A DNA stretch of 64,000 nt. Origin: Candidatus Kapaibacterium sp. (GTDB lineage: Bacteria > Bacteroidota > Ignavibacteria > Kapaibacteriales > UBA2268). The notes beneath the pieces were generated by a model that was not told the DNA's origin, did no database searches, and saw only the letters and a program-made list of their open reading frames with translations. Both the position numbers and the translations under genes were made by a program. Location: the NCBI GenBank assembly GCA_026390695.1, contig JAPLFL010000128.1, positions 124,001 to 188,000 of the forward strand. The letters run 5' to 3'. This document shows positions 34,030 to 44,464 of the stretch, in pieces. How positions within the stretch are numbered: the stretch's first letter is position 1; each line of letters starts with the position of its first letter.

Positions 34030-35457
34030 CTAATTCTGATTATCTATCTTCTTTATCTCCGCTCTCAGTATGCGTTTGGTAAGATCAGTTACTTTCACAT
34101 TGTTATTAATTCTCTTCCCGCAAATCCATAGAATATCAGATTTAGAGCAGAGGACAGAAATATTTTGCTTTTCTATCAATGAGACTTTTTCGTTTACCAA
34201 AAAGTTACTTACTTTGACTGTTCCATCCATTCCAAGAGGAGTAAAGCTGTCTCCGGGCTGCCATCGCCGTAATTTAAGTCTGAATGGAACAAGCTCATAA
34301 TCAAAATATTCAACTAATGGATTATTTGAAAATTTCATTTCTTTCTTTTTGATTTCTTTTAAAGTTAAAATGAAATCTGCAAAGCGGAACTCACCTTCAC
34401 GCTGAATTTCTAATATATCCTTAGGTTTATCACTGCGCTGGGTGCAGATCAGGGCATCACGGTCGCGAATTATGATGAAGTCCTTATTAATCTCGCACAC
34501 AGAGCCAACTTCCGCAGTCAGCAATTTTAATACTCTGTCAATAGATTGCAAAGGCACCGGCATTTCGAGAATATAATTCTCTATCATAAACTGAATTATC
34601 TCAGCTTGCAGAAAAGAATCAAGAGTAATAAAATTTGAAAGATTTAATGAAAAATAATTTTGTTTGGCATCAATAATCAGCATTGGCAGAGCTTTTTGCA
34701 CAGAGTTACCGATAAAATCATCTGCTTGTACCAACAGATTCATTGTTCTACCAATCACAGCTTTGAGTGCCGGATTAAACTCTTTTTCAATTAGTGGCAA
34801 TAATTCAAGTCTTAATTTATTTCTTGTATAATTTAAAAGCTCATTTGATTCGTCTTCATGCCATTTTAACTTATTTTTGTTTGCATATTCAATAATTTCT
34901 TGTTTTGTAGCCCATATCAAAGGCCGCATCAGTAGTACCTTCTTACCAAGTGGCCGGACTGCTCTGATTCCGGACAAACCCGTAAGGCCAGAGCCACGGA
35001 ACAGATTCAAAAAAAATGTTTCTATCGAATCATCAAAATTATGTGCTGTAGCGACAATTTCTATATTATTAGAACGCGCTACTCTTTCTAAAAAGAAATA
35101 TCTTAATATTCTTGCAGCATGTTCTATACTCAATGAATTTTTCTTGGCATACTCTTTAACTTTACCTTTTGAAGAATGATATTTTAATTTTTTTTGGATT
35201 GAAATGTCGTGAACGAACTGTTCATCCGCTATGGAAGCCTTCCCACGTAATTGATGATTATAATGAGCAATCTGAAGTTCGAAATTTAAATTTTTAGCCG
35301 CTTTATCCATTAAATCAAGCAATACAATAGAATCCACTCCCCCACTAACTGCAAGGACTATTCGCTCGGATTCATTCAGATTGAGTGTAGTTCTTAAATA
35401 AGTTATAAATTTATTCAGAAATACATCTTGAGTAATTTTTGGTTTTATTATTGCCAT
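34030..35457 (-). CDS. tilS: tRNA(Ile)-lysidine synthase
   Basis: 475 residues with the full TilS layout. The PP-loop is AVSGGVDSIVLLDLMD (about 38-53). IAHYNHQLRGKASIADEQFV and ATAHNFDDSIETFFLNLFRGSGLTGLSGI are family hallmarks. The central substrate domain and the C-terminal domain (RRWQPGDSFTPLGMDGTVKVSNFLVNEKVS) are also clear. It converts C34 of a minor tRNA-Ile to lysidine, needed to read AUA. It lies 41 bases upstream of pyrE, same strand. Confidence 0.95.
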   Translation of the reverse strand: MAIIKPKITQDVFLNKFITYLRTTLNLNESERIVLAVSGGVDSIVLLDLMDKAAKNLNFELQIAHYNHQLRGKASIADEQFVHDISIQKKLKYHSSKGKVKEYAKKNSLSIEHAARILRYFFLERVARSNNIEIVATAHNFDDSIETFFLNLFRGSGLTGLSGIRAVRPLGKKVLLMRPLIWATKQEIIEYANKNKLKWHEDESNELLNYTRNKLRLELLPLIEKEFNPALKAVIGRTMNLLVQADDFIGNSVQKALPMLIIDAKQNYFSLNLSNFITLDSFLQAEIIQFMIENYILEMPVPLQSIDRVLKLLTAEVGSVCEINKDFIIIRDRDALICTQRSDKPKDILEIQREGEFRFADFILTLKEIKKKEMKFSNNPLVEYFDYELVPFRLKLRRWQPGDSFTPLGMDGTVKVSNFLVNEKVSLIEKQNISVLCSKSDILWICGKRINNNVKVTDLTKRILRAEIKKIDNQN

Positions 35458-35518
35458 TATATTTTGTTAATATCAAAAATTTTCCAATATTGCAATTTAC
35501 GAAATTATCAAAGAAAAA

Positions 35519-36571
35519 ATGAACAGACGCGATTTGTTAGCCTGTACCGCAGTTTCATTAGTAGCAGGTTGTGTGCCTAAAATTGCCGGTACAGCCCTTG
35601 CAGGAACTCAATCAACAATTCTTCCATATCTATTAAAAACTGGATCCACAGTCGGGATTATATCTCCGGGTACGGCTGTGAGCGACCCTTCCGATTTAGC
35701 TAAAATTACTGAAGTTCTTGACACTCTGGGATTAAAAGCAAAATTTGGGAAATGCTTCTCCAATAACAGTAGAGGCTATAAGACAAAGTCTGCTCAGGAA
35801 AGAGTTGATGATATTCATGACTTTTTTTCTGATTCATCGGTTTCTGCAATCTTTTGTGCACGAGGCGGCTATGGCAGCGGGATTCTACTTGATAGCATTG
35901 ATTATAATCTTATTAAAAAGAACCCTAAGATTCTTTTAGGTTATAGCGATATAACGGCTCTGCATCTGGCTATTAATAAATTAACCGGACTTGTAACATT
36001 TCATGGGCCGGTTATGATGTCACCTTTTACAAATTTTACTTTTGATAATTTAAAAAAAGCATTGTTCACAGTCAGTCCAATTGGGAAGCTGATGAATCCT
36101 TCATCTATGAGTGGTATCAGAAAGATTTATCCTACTCGTTCAATTATTGGTGGGAAGGCAGCAGGAGCGCTTATCGGAGGCAATCTTTCTCTTATATGCT
36201 CTTTGATGGGAACTGAATATGAAATAGACACCAAGAGAAAGATACTTTTGATCGAAGATGTGGACGAGGAACCATTCCGTATGGATAGAATGCTCAATCA
36301 ATTACGATTAGCCGGCAAATTTAAAGATGCTGCCGGTGTAATTATCGGATTGTGCAATGGATGTGAACCAAAAGGCTCTCAGAGCTCGACATGGGATTCA
36401 AGTTTAGGCGAAATATTGGAACGAATTTTTAACCAATATGATAAGCCCGTTTTTTACGGATTGGTTTTTGGGCATACATCCGATCAATTAACGCTGCCAA
36501 TCGGCGTTAAAGCAGAAATGAATGCAGACGAAGGTAGCTTAACAATTTCAGAACCATGTTTGATTGATTAA
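35519..36571 (+). CDS. LD-carboxypeptidase (peptidase family S66)
   Basis: 350 residues. The N-terminus MNRRDLLACTAVSLVAGCV combines a twin-arginine-like RRDLL with a lipobox (VAGC), suggesting an exported lipoprotein. The S66 catalytic Ser lies in FCARGGYGSGILL. The partner residues are in LLIEDVDEEPFRMDRMLNQL (Glu) and VFGHTSDQLTLPIGVKAEM (His). Relatives are LdcA, which removes the terminal D-Ala from tetrapeptide stems in murein recycling, and MccF. A periplasmic lipoprotein form would trim murein outside the cytoplasm. It stands between divergent tilS and the GWxTD gene. Confidence 0.88.
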   Translation: MNRRDLLACTAVSLVAGCVPKIAGTALAGTQSTILPYLLKTGSTVGIISPGTAVSDPSDLAKITEVLDTLGLKAKFGKCFSNNSRGYKTKSAQERVDDIHDFFSDSSVSAIFCARGGYGSGILLDSIDYNLIKKNPKILLGYSDITALHLAINKLTGLVTFHGPVMMSPFTNFTFDNLKKALFTVSPIGKLMNPSSMSGIRKIYPTRSIIGGKAAGALIGGNLSLICSLMGTEYEIDTKRKILLIEDVDEEPFRMDRMLNQLRLAGKFKDAAGVIIGLCNGCEPKGSQSSTWDSSLGEILERIFNQYDKPVFYGLVFGHTSDQLTLPIGVKAEMNADEGSLTISEPCLID

Positions 36572-36635
36572 AAGTATTAGCTGACTGAAACGTTAATATT
36601 AGATTATATAATTTTCTGATAATAGAACTTTTCGA

Positions 36636-37982
36636 ATGAAATATTTATTTGTCTTTATTTTTACTCTTTTAAGCTTTTGCTTTAGTTCCGCACAAGAATT
36701 GTTTGACACTGCCGAGCCAGAGTTATTTTTCGATGCTCTTGTTTTCAAATCAGATTCAATAAACGATGGGAGGCTTGATGTTTTTATCGTGGCTCCCTAT
36801 CAGCTTCTTGAGTTTAAAAACAATAATGAAAAATATTCAGCCTCATATAATTTAATTATCAAAATATTAGATTCTAATAAGAATCAGGTTGATATAAAAC
36901 AATATTTTTCTATTGTTAATGCGAAGGATTATGCCGTTAGTAAAGGCTCACAGGGAGGTTTTGAGAATTGGCAATCTGTTTTTTATCTAAGGAGCGGTAA
37001 ATATAAGGTTGAAGCTTTATTAATTGATAATTATTCTAAAAGAGAATTCCTTGTCAGCAGGTCTGTGAATATACTGAATTACAATTCTTTTAATTTCTCT
37101 ACAAGCGCACTGATGCTTCTTAGTTCAATTGAGGAACGTAATAATAAATTTTCGATCACTCCTTACATTTCTGATAACATTGGCGGATTAACTGATGGTT
37201 TCTTTGTCTTTTTCGAAGTCTATAATAAAAATATTGGTGATTCTAAATTTTCTATTTCAGATTCATCCAGCCATAATTTAAAAAGACCTGACTCAGTCTT
37301 ATTTGTTTGCGAAATATCCGATGTTAATGGTAATCCTGTTTATACAGGTAAAAGGATCTTAAAATCTGTGTCAGATCCAATTAACAGAATATTTCTAAAA
37401 ATACCTTTTTTGTCTGAATTAATTTCAGGTCAATATATTCTTCGTGTATATGCGCTGAAGAAAGATGCGCCCTCAAAGCCTGAATCGGATAATTTCCTTG
37501 CTGCTGCCGAGCGTTCGGTTACAGTAAGCCAAACTATAATGGGAAAAATTTTAAAAAATTTAAACGATGCAATCAGCCAATTGCGCTATGTTGCAAATTC
37601 GGTCGATATGGATATTATCAATTCTGCAAATACAAGTGATGAGAAACTAAAACGTTTTGTCGAATTCTGGAAGAAACTCGATCCTACACCGGACACCGAA
37701 CGTAATGAAGCCTTCGATGAATATTACAAGAGAATTTATAATGCTAACAGATTATATAAGTCTTATTCTGCCGGTTGGCTGACTGATCGCGGCATGGTGT
37801 ATATTATATACGGGCCACCGGCTTCTACAGAACTTTCTCAAAATATACAAAATACCAGTAAATATGAACGCTGGCTTTATTCAGATAATCGTGAATTTAT
37901 CTTTTATGATCGTACTGGTTTTGGAGATTATCAGCTCTACAAACCATTTGCCGTTTCTGACAAGTATGTCTATGGCAGGTAA
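36636..37982 (+). CDS. Secreted GWxTD-domain protein
   Basis: 448 residues with a signal peptide (YLFVFIFTLLSFCFSSAQ). The last third holds the domain that names the family: YKRIYNANRLYKSYSAGWLTDRGMVYIIYGPPASTE, then YERWLYSDNREFIFYDRTGFGDYQL. The N-terminal two-thirds is beta-rich, with no recognised enzyme motif. GWxTD proteins are widespread in Ignavibacteria, Chlorobi, Gemmatimonadota and relatives; their function is unknown. It follows the S66 gene by 64 bases and ends in a short heptamer array. Confidence 0.85.
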   Translation: MKYLFVFIFTLLSFCFSSAQELFDTAEPELFFDALVFKSDSINDGRLDVFIVAPYQLLEFKNNNEKYSASYNLIIKILDSNKNQVDIKQYFSIVNAKDYAVSKGSQGGFENWQSVFYLRSGKYKVEALLIDNYSKREFLVSRSVNILNYNSFNFSTSALMLLSSIEERNNKFSITPYISDNIGGLTDGFFVFFEVYNKNIGDSKFSISDSSSHNLKRPDSVLFVCEISDVNGNPVYTGKRILKSVSDPINRIFLKIPFLSELISGQYILRVYALKKDAPSKPESDNFLAAAERSVTVSQTIMGKILKNLNDAISQLRYVANSVDMDIINSANTSDEKLKRFVEFWKKLDPTPDTERNEAFDEYYKRIYNANRLYKSYSAGWLTDRGMVYIIYGPPASTELSQNIQNTSKYERWLYSDNREFIFYDRTGFGDYQLYKPFAVSDKYVYGR

Positions 37983-37986
37983 TTAT

Positions 37987-38010
37987 GAGTTAGGAGTTAG
38001 GAGTTAGGAG
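37987..38010. repeat. Short heptanucleotide array (GAGTTAG) after the GWxTD gene
   Basis: Three exact GAGTTAG units and a partial fourth lie four bases past the stop codon (37980-37982). Confidence 0.7.
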
Positions 38011-38112
38011 AGGCTTCGATAAACGCTATACTATTAATGGTGTGAAAATGACAAGATGATTTACCCCCCCCTAACCCCCTTTTTCAAAGGGTTAGGTGGC
38101 TTGTCCAAAGTT

Positions 38113-38345
38113 GTCATTCTGAGCGAAGCGAAGGATCTCTCCAAAAGTGGCTGGAAGAGAGATTCTTCGCTTCGCTCAGAATGGCAATCACCATAAATTC
38201 TTTCGTTTTTCACACAGTCTCAAATGGAAGGATCAACATGAGTGCTGCTGGAAGGGGATTCCTGCATGCGCAGGTATGACAAGAAATTGCAGTTTTCACA
38301 CAAGCTCATTAGCAGGAATGACAGAAACAAAACTTTTGAGACAGA
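38113..38345. repeat. Palindromic repeat copies of two subfamilies
   Basis: At 38113-38186 the inverted repeat has a different arm (GTCATTCTGAGCGAAGCG to CGCTTCGCTCAGAAT) but the same layout. From 38256 a right half-copy, the tail 'gaaattgcagttttcacac' and another half-site of the main family follow, ending near tttgagacagactc. No gene lies in 37983-38564. Confidence 0.8.
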
Positions 38346-38564
38346 CTCAAAAAGAAATACAAGACAGTTGCTCTGTAACAAAAAAACAATAGCTTGAATT
38401 TATCATAATCTTAATGTAGATTGCAGTTTTTCATATAAAATTGTTGTACAGGTCTCAGAAAATACTTATTTTTGGTGTTTGCTTAAATTCGTTTAAGCAT
38501 TTTTTAATATAAAAGATTATAGTTTGATTGAATTTTTAAATGTATTATAGAGGTAACTTAAAAA

Positions 38565-40769
38565 ATGGGAAAATTTGAAAAAATTCGTAAAGTTTCATCG
38601 TACTTTATTGTCGTTGTTGCAGTTCTACTGGTAGCTTACTTTGTTATCAGCGGTAACTTTGAAAACGTAATGAGGAGTGATATGAACCCTCAAACCGCTG
38701 CAATAGCCATTGTGAACGGTGAAAAAATATTGAATTCCGAATTTCAGAAATTGGTCAACGATCAGCTTGAACAGCGCCGTAAGCAAGATAAGAAGGAAAT
38801 GGCTAACATTGATGAAACTCAAATACGCCAACAGATTTTCGATCAGTTAGTCAATAAAATTTTATTGGAGCAAGAAGGAAAAAAAGCTGGTGTTTTAGCC
38901 ACAGATGATGAGGTTCGTGATATTCTTATTGATAATCCTCCCGATATTCTAAAACGTCAGTTCCCTGATTCAGTGCCAGGTAGATACAATCGCGCACTTT
39001 ATCTTGAGCTTATGAGGAATCCCGAAAATGTTGCAAATTACATGGGTAAGGATCCCAGTCAGGTTACTCCTGAAGAGAAAGAAAGAGTCACCAACTCATT
39101 CAAGCAATTGATCGAAGCTGCCACAGATCAGGTTCGTATGAATATTCTTTATGAAGGTATTGCAAGCGCTCTGGCAACTACTCAATCTTTAATATCCCCC
39201 CAACATGGAAAGAATCAATATCTTACCGAAAACAGCTCGGCTGAAGTTAAGTTTATAAGCATTAATCCTAATTACTCAGCTCAGGACGTTACTGTTTCTG
39301 ATAAAGATATTGAAGAATACTATGAGAAAAATAAGGTTCATTACAAACAAAAAGAAGTCCGCAAAATTAAGTATGTAAACTTCCCTCTCCAGCCATCCCG
39401 CGAGGATACTGTTTTTGCAAATAATAACATTAAACAAATAAATGAAGTTCTTGCAACCTCAGCCAATGATGAAGAGAAGTATAATAAATTTGAAAAACTT
39501 CTGAGCCGCTATTATGGCAATAGAACTGAATATCGCTTTAAAAAAGATATTGATCCGCTTTTTGCAGACTCTTTGTTTTCTTTGAAGGATCATCAGGTTG
39601 CTGGCCCTTATTTGATTAACGGAACAAGTTATTTCTTCCGCATCGATGGATTACGTAAATCAGAGAATCCAACTATACACGCAAGTCATATTTTAATTGG
39701 TACTGAAGTCGGCAAAGATAGTGCCAAAGCCAAAGCTCAGGAAATAATCAAAAAACTTAGAGATGGTGAAGACTTTGCAAAATTAGCACAGGAATCATCA
39801 AAAGATAAAGCATCTGCCGAAAAAGGCGGAGACCTTGGCTGGTTTACAAAAGGTGCAATGATTAAAGAATTTGATTCAGCCGCTTTTAATGCGAATATAA
39901 ACGAAATTATCGGCCCGGTCGAAACTCAATTCGGTTTGCATATAATTAAAGTTACAGACCGTGAAGAAGCTGAACTTCGTTTTAGTGAAATAAAAATTCG
40001 TCCGCTTATGAGCGATCAAACTAAAAATAATTTGAAAGTTCAAAGTATAGAACTGAAGCGTGCTCTCGAAGCCGGTCAACAAATTGATGAATTAGTTAAA
40101 AAAATCAATAAAAATGTAAATGAAACTCCATTTTTTGAAAAAGGTAGTCCTGTACTTGGTTCTCATTATATTTCCAAACTTGCTTTTGAGTCACAAACAA
40201 GTCATGTGCTTGAGCAATTAGAATTAAAAAATTATGGATTACTGATTTGTCAGGTTTCTGATGCCCGCCAAGCAGGAATTGTTCCTCTTGAGGATAAAAA
40301 AGGTGAAATTTCACGCAAACTTATGCGTATGAAAAAACTTGATCTTGCTAAAGAAAAAGCTGAAAAGGTTTATCAGTTAGTCTCAAGTGGCGGATTAGAT
40401 AAAGCCGCAGCTATGGACACTCTCTATTCAGTTAAATCCGCTTCTATTAAAAATAACGGCATGGTACCAGGAGTTGGTATGGATGTTGCTTTCACAGCTA
40501 ATGCCTTCAAACTTAAACCCGGTGAAATTTCTAAACCCGTCCGTGGCGAACGTGGTTACTTTATCATACAAGTTGTAAGCAGTACTATTCCCGATGAAAA
40601 TAAAATTCAAACAGAAGGAATGACCTTTTTACAACAACTGTCTCAAACTGCCAAGCAGCAGTCATATTCCCAATGGTATGGTTCCTTAGATGGAATTGCA
40701 TGGTTCAAAAAATTAAAAGAAAATGCCAAAATTGAGGATAACAGAGGCAATTTTATGAAGGATTATTGA
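38565..40769 (+). CDS. Membrane-anchored PpiD/SurA-like peptidyl-prolyl isomerase
   Basis: 734 residues. A single N-terminal helix (SSYFIVVVAVLLVAYFVIS, about 12-30) anchors it, with the bulk periplasmic. SurA_N-like chaperone helices follow (about 45-200: VNGEKILNSEFQKLVNDQLEQ). The parvulin domain is at about 370-465 (IHASHILIGTE, AKAQEIIKKLRDGEDFAKLAQESSKD, GGDLGWFTKGAMIKEFDSAAF, FGLHIIKVTD). A partial second rotamase-like region is near 625-690 (GVGMDVAFTANAFKLKPGEISKPVRGERGYFIIQV). The layout equals PpiD, a Sec-linked chaperone for envelope proteins. It is followed by a terminator. Confidence 0.9.
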   Translation: MGKFEKIRKVSSYFIVVVAVLLVAYFVISGNFENVMRSDMNPQTAAIAIVNGEKILNSEFQKLVNDQLEQRRKQDKKEMANIDETQIRQQIFDQLVNKILLEQEGKKAGVLATDDEVRDILIDNPPDILKRQFPDSVPGRYNRALYLELMRNPENVANYMGKDPSQVTPEEKERVTNSFKQLIEAATDQVRMNILYEGIASALATTQSLISPQHGKNQYLTENSSAEVKFISINPNYSAQDVTVSDKDIEEYYEKNKVHYKQKEVRKIKYVNFPLQPSREDTVFANNNIKQINEVLATSANDEEKYNKFEKLLSRYYGNRTEYRFKKDIDPLFADSLFSLKDHQVAGPYLINGTSYFFRIDGLRKSENPTIHASHILIGTEVGKDSAKAKAQEIIKKLRDGEDFAKLAQESSKDKASAEKGGDLGWFTKGAMIKEFDSAAFNANINEIIGPVETQFGLHIIKVTDREEAELRFSEIKIRPLMSDQTKNNLKVQSIELKRALEAGQQIDELVKKINKNVNETPFFEKGSPVLGSHYISKLAFESQTSHVLEQLELKNYGLLICQVSDARQAGIVPLEDKKGEISRKLMRMKKLDLAKEKAEKVYQLVSSGGLDKAAAMDTLYSVKSASIKNNGMVPGVGMDVAFTANAFKLKPGEISKPVRGERGYFIIQVVSSTIPDENKIQTEGMTFLQQLSQTAKQQSYSQWYGSLDGIAWFKKLKENAKIEDNRGNFMKDY

Positions 40770-40802
40770 TTTTTTGTAATTTGTTAATTAATGATTAATT
40801 TT

Positions 40803-40841
40803 AAAAGGCAGTCAGGTTGTAAAACTTGACTGCTTTTTTTA
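40803..40841 (+). terminator. Rho-independent terminator after the PpiD-like gene
   Basis: AAAGGCAGTCAGGTT, loop GTAA, AACTTGACTGC and seven T form a 15-pair stem with two G-T pairs, about 35 bases after the stop codon. Confidence 0.92.
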
Positions 40842-40941
40842 TTGTCCTTTTTTAATTAGAAATCTCATTATCTTTATTTTCATGCAACAAAAACCTATTA
40901 TTTTCGTTTATGGATAACTATAATAATTAACGGAAGGAAAA

Positions 40942-42297
40942 ATGAGATTATTATCTTTAATCAGAAAATATTGCTTGAAACTAAGTGCAGCAGTATTCAT
41001 TTTTACAATTGCCAATATCGGTCAACTGAAATGCGAATTCAATAAAATTGTATTTTTCAAAGACACTTTGCCCAATGGTTTGGAAATTATTCTGCATGTA
41101 GATAGAAGCGCTCCTGTTGTTGCTACTGTCCTGCAATACAAGGTTGGTAACCGAGATGAAGACCCGAATAAAACCGGCTATGCACACTTTTTTGAACATC
41201 TTATGTTTGAGGCCACAGCAGACATTCCACGTGCAACTATCGATAAATATATCAATGAAGCCGGTGGTGAATTAAACGCCCATACTGGATTTGATGAAAC
41301 TGTCTTTTATTTTAGAGTTCCATCGAATGAGTTGAAACTTGCTCTTTGGATTGAATCCGAACGGATGCGCAAATTGAAGGTTGAATCAGTCGGCGTGGAG
41401 ACTCAGCGCGGCGTTGTTATGGAAGAAAAAAAGAATTCTTATGATAATCGCCCCTACGGCACTTTTCTTCCAAGAATGCTTGAGAAATTTTTTAATGGTG
41501 GCTCCTACTCTTGGAGTGCCATTGGCTATGAAGAACATCTGAAAAAAGCTCAGATTTCGGATTTTAAAGAATTTTACGATAATTTCTATCAGCCAAATAA
41601 CGCTACATTAGTTGTGGCAGGCAATTTTGATATGGATAGCTGCTATCAGTATATCAAAGATTATTTTGAGCAATACCCCAAAGGAACTGAACCTAAGCGC
41701 CAAGCGGTTAAAATCAATCTTCCTGATAAACCTTACCGCGAGGAAATTATTGATGAAAAAGCTCAATTGCCCGCACTTTTTATGGCTTTCCCAAGTCCAT
41801 CGCTGAGTGATTCTTTATTCTATGCCACTCAGATGCTCTGTTCGGTGCTTTCTGATGGTGAAAGTTCAAGATTATATAAAAAAATTATTAACGATGAACA
41901 AGCCGCAGTCGAAGTTAGCGCCCAGTCTATTAATCTTCAATATTCGGGTGTTTCTTTGATTGTCGGAATTCCTGCACCAGGCGTTAAAATAGAAAAAATC
42001 GAAAACATGATAAGTGCTGAAATTGATAAAATTATTAATGAAGGTATCAGCGATCAGGAACTCAATAAAATTAAAAATATTCAGGAAGCTAAATTTGTCG
42101 AGGGTAAAAAAAATGTTTTGGATAAGGCTATGGATCTTGCTCGTTTTAATTGCTACTATGAAAAACCCGAATTAATAAATACCGAGTTGGAAAATATCCT
42201 TAATGTAACTAAAGAGGATATTCGGAAAGCCGCTAAGATTTATCTCGGTAATCCGAATAAAGTTGTATTAACTTATCTACCTTCAAAAAAACAATAA
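40942..42297 (+). CDS. M16-family zinc metallopeptidase (active subunit)
   Basis: 451 residues with a signal or anchor (CLKLSAAVFIFTIANIGQL). The inverted zinc motif HFFEH (HxxEH, about 76-80), with the later zinc-binding Glu in VVMEEKKNSYDN, makes this the catalytic member. The two-lobed M16 fold is supported by the RG/Y pocket region further on (SDGESSRLYKKIINDEQAAVEVSA). The downstream gene encodes a second M16 protein without the zinc motif 10 bases away. The two likely form the paired active/inactive heterodimer known from PqqL/YmxG-like peptidases, degrading peptides in the periplasm. Confidence 0.92.
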   Translation: MRLLSLIRKYCLKLSAAVFIFTIANIGQLKCEFNKIVFFKDTLPNGLEIILHVDRSAPVVATVLQYKVGNRDEDPNKTGYAHFFEHLMFEATADIPRATIDKYINEAGGELNAHTGFDETVFYFRVPSNELKLALWIESERMRKLKVESVGVETQRGVVMEEKKNSYDNRPYGTFLPRMLEKFFNGGSYSWSAIGYEEHLKKAQISDFKEFYDNFYQPNNATLVVAGNFDMDSCYQYIKDYFEQYPKGTEPKRQAVKINLPDKPYREEIIDEKAQLPALFMAFPSPSLSDSLFYATQMLCSVLSDGESSRLYKKIINDEQAAVEVSAQSINLQYSGVSLIVGIPAPGVKIEKIENMISAEIDKIINEGISDQELNKIKNIQEAKFVEGKKNVLDKAMDLARFNCYYEKPELINTELENILNVTKEDIRKAAKIYLGNPNKVVLTYLPSKKQ

Positions 42298-42307
42298 GGA
42301 AACAAAT

Positions 42308-44407
42308 ATGAAAAATAAATTTTTAATTAGCCTAAGCACATTTGTTATTATTTTAATTCTATTGTCATTGAAATTAAATGCCGAATCGAAAGTTGACGTT
42401 AGCAAAAGACCAGAAGCGCTTCAGGAAGAAAAATTCGACTTCCCTGAAAGCATTAGTAAAAAATTAAGCAACGGGCTTAATATCTTTTTTATTGTTGATC
42501 ACGAACAACCGACTGTTTCAATGAATTTGCTGATCCCAGGCGGATCTTCGATGGATGGGAATAAACCGGGATTAGCCGAATTTTGCGCGTCCATGCTTAC
42601 AAAAGGAACGAAAATTTTTAAAGCTGAAGATATTTCAAGGATAATTGATGGTCTTGGAGCAACTCTCTCAGCTTCAGCCAATAAAGATTATATTTCGGTT
42701 AATTCTTCATTCCTTAAAAAATTCTCTGATTCTGTTATTAAAGTATTTGCCGATGTGCTAATTAATCCAAGTTTTCCGAAGGACGAACTGGAAAAACTTC
42801 TGCCGATTAAAATCTCTGAGATTCAGCAGAATAAAACAAATCCTTCATACCTGACTTCCAAACTTGCCGCACGCGTTATTTACGGTGAAAACCATCCATA
42901 CTCCCAAATTGAGAATGAAAAAACAATTGAAAATATTAGCGCAAAAGATATTAAAGAATATTATCAGAAATATTTCATTCCTAATATTTCTTGTTTAGTG
43001 ATTGTTGGTGATGTGAATCCTGATGAGATTCTCCGCCTCTTAGAAATTAAACTTTTCGGATGGAAAAGCGGAAAATTACCGAATCTTGATGTTGCTGTTA
43101 CAAAACCAATGCCAACCGGAGTGTATTTCATTGAGCGGCCGGGTTCCGTCCAAACGACTTTGTCGATAAATGCACCGGCAGTTGAGCGAAATAGCGATAA
43201 TTTTGAAATATTAAATCTTACTTCGCATATTATAGGAGCTCCTTTCAGCGGTCGTTTGTTCCGTACTGTACGTGAAAAATATTCTTATACTTATACTCCC
43301 TTCGGAAATATTTCAAGAAACAAGCATGCTAATATAATAAGTTGTGGAGCCGAGGTTAGAAATTCCGTTACCGATTCGGCAATGAATGTAATGCTTGATC
43401 AAATCAATTCATTGACCGAAAAAATTCCTGATAATACCGAAATGAATCTTGCTAAAAAATCTCTGGCTGGCGCATTTAACATGTCTTTTGAAAATTCAGA
43501 GTTTATGTCGAATGTTCTTTTCAGTGTCTTTATCAATAATATTTCGCTTGAAAAGTACAAAACATATACTTTCCGTCTGATGCAGCGCAATGCTTATGAT
43601 ATAATGCAAGCAGCACAGAAATATCTGCGAAGCGATAAACTTTATTTTGTTGTTTGCGGTTCGCCTGAGGTGAAGGCAAAGCTCGAAAAGTTTGGAACTA
43701 TCCATTCTTTCAATCTTGATTTGGAAACAACCGACGGAGAAGGTTCAAAATTGCAAAAAGTTTCTCTCGATCCTGAGGATTTAATCAAAAAAAATATGAA
43801 AGCTATCGGTGGTAAGGATAATATTAAAAAAATTAATACTTTAATCACCACCGGAACTGTCGAAATGACCATGGGCGGCTCAAAAATGTCCGGTAAAGAA
43901 ACAAAAAAGCAATTGGCTTCGAATAAATCTTTTGATAAAATTGATTTTGGAACTTCCATAACCCAGCAATGGTGCGACGGAAAAGATTTAGCCGTCGAAG
44001 TGAACGCAATAATGTATCCCGTACCCGAACATTTGAAAACAAAATTTGTGTTTGAATCCGATATGTTCTATTTTTTGAGGTTCCTTGAAGCTGGCTTTAA
44101 ATGCGAAGTGTTAGGAAAATCCAATAATCAGATATTAATGAAAGTCAAAGATAAAAAGGGCGATTCCACAACATATTATTATGATGCCGAAACCTTTTTA
44201 ATTACAAAAAGAGTCAGTTATGAAGTCGATGAAAGCAATATCCCAAGCGAAACAACCGAATTTTTCTCTGATTATGCCGAATTTGGCGGAGTAAAGCTTC
44301 CAAAAACATTCGTTTCAAAGGGAAAAAACGTGGAAGTAAAGTCATCCTACGACTACAAAATCAATGAACTAATCGACGAAGCCGTATTTAAACTACCAGC
44401 TAAGTAG
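42308..44407 (+). CDS. Inactive M16-like subunit with C-terminal LolA-like domain
   Basis: 699 residues with a signal peptide (FVIILILLSLKLNA). Residues about 40-450 form an M16 domain in which HxxEH is replaced (GLAEFCASMLTKGT), while the pocket region is kept (SGRLFRTVREKYSYTYTPFG). Thus it is a partner, not an enzyme. About 480-699 is a separate beta-rich domain (MKAIGGKDNIKKINTLITTGTVEMTMGG to YDYKINELIDEAVFKLPAK) that resembles lipoprotein-carrier (LolA/LolB-like) folds. This extension is common in Bacteroidota relatives. It is co-transcribed with the catalytic gene. A perfect hairpin follows. Confidence 0.85.
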   Translation: MKNKFLISLSTFVIILILLSLKLNAESKVDVSKRPEALQEEKFDFPESISKKLSNGLNIFFIVDHEQPTVSMNLLIPGGSSMDGNKPGLAEFCASMLTKGTKIFKAEDISRIIDGLGATLSASANKDYISVNSSFLKKFSDSVIKVFADVLINPSFPKDELEKLLPIKISEIQQNKTNPSYLTSKLAARVIYGENHPYSQIENEKTIENISAKDIKEYYQKYFIPNISCLVIVGDVNPDEILRLLEIKLFGWKSGKLPNLDVAVTKPMPTGVYFIERPGSVQTTLSINAPAVERNSDNFEILNLTSHIIGAPFSGRLFRTVREKYSYTYTPFGNISRNKHANIISCGAEVRNSVTDSAMNVMLDQINSLTEKIPDNTEMNLAKKSLAGAFNMSFENSEFMSNVLFSVFINNISLEKYKTYTFRLMQRNAYDIMQAAQKYLRSDKLYFVVCGSPEVKAKLEKFGTIHSFNLDLETTDGEGSKLQKVSLDPEDLIKKNMKAIGGKDNIKKINTLITTGTVEMTMGGSKMSGKETKKQLASNKSFDKIDFGTSITQQWCDGKDLAVEVNAIMYPVPEHLKTKFVFESDMFYFLRFLEAGFKCEVLGKSNNQILMKVKDKKGDSTTYYYDAETFLITKRVSYEVDESNIPSETTEFFSDYAEFGGVKLPKTFVSKGKNVEVKSSYDYKINELIDEAVFKLPAK

Positions 44408-44420
44408 TTTATCAAGAAAG

Positions 44421-44454
44421 CCTCTCAAGTCAGAAATAATTTCTGACTTGAGGG
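44421..44454. terminator. Long perfect hairpin after the M16 pair
   Basis: CTCAAGTCAGAAAT, one central base and its exact reverse complement, extended by CC/GG, form a stem of about 14 base pairs, 14 bases after the stop codon. No T tract follows, like the hairpin at 16812. Confidence 0.6.
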
Positions 44455-44464
44455 GAAAGATTTA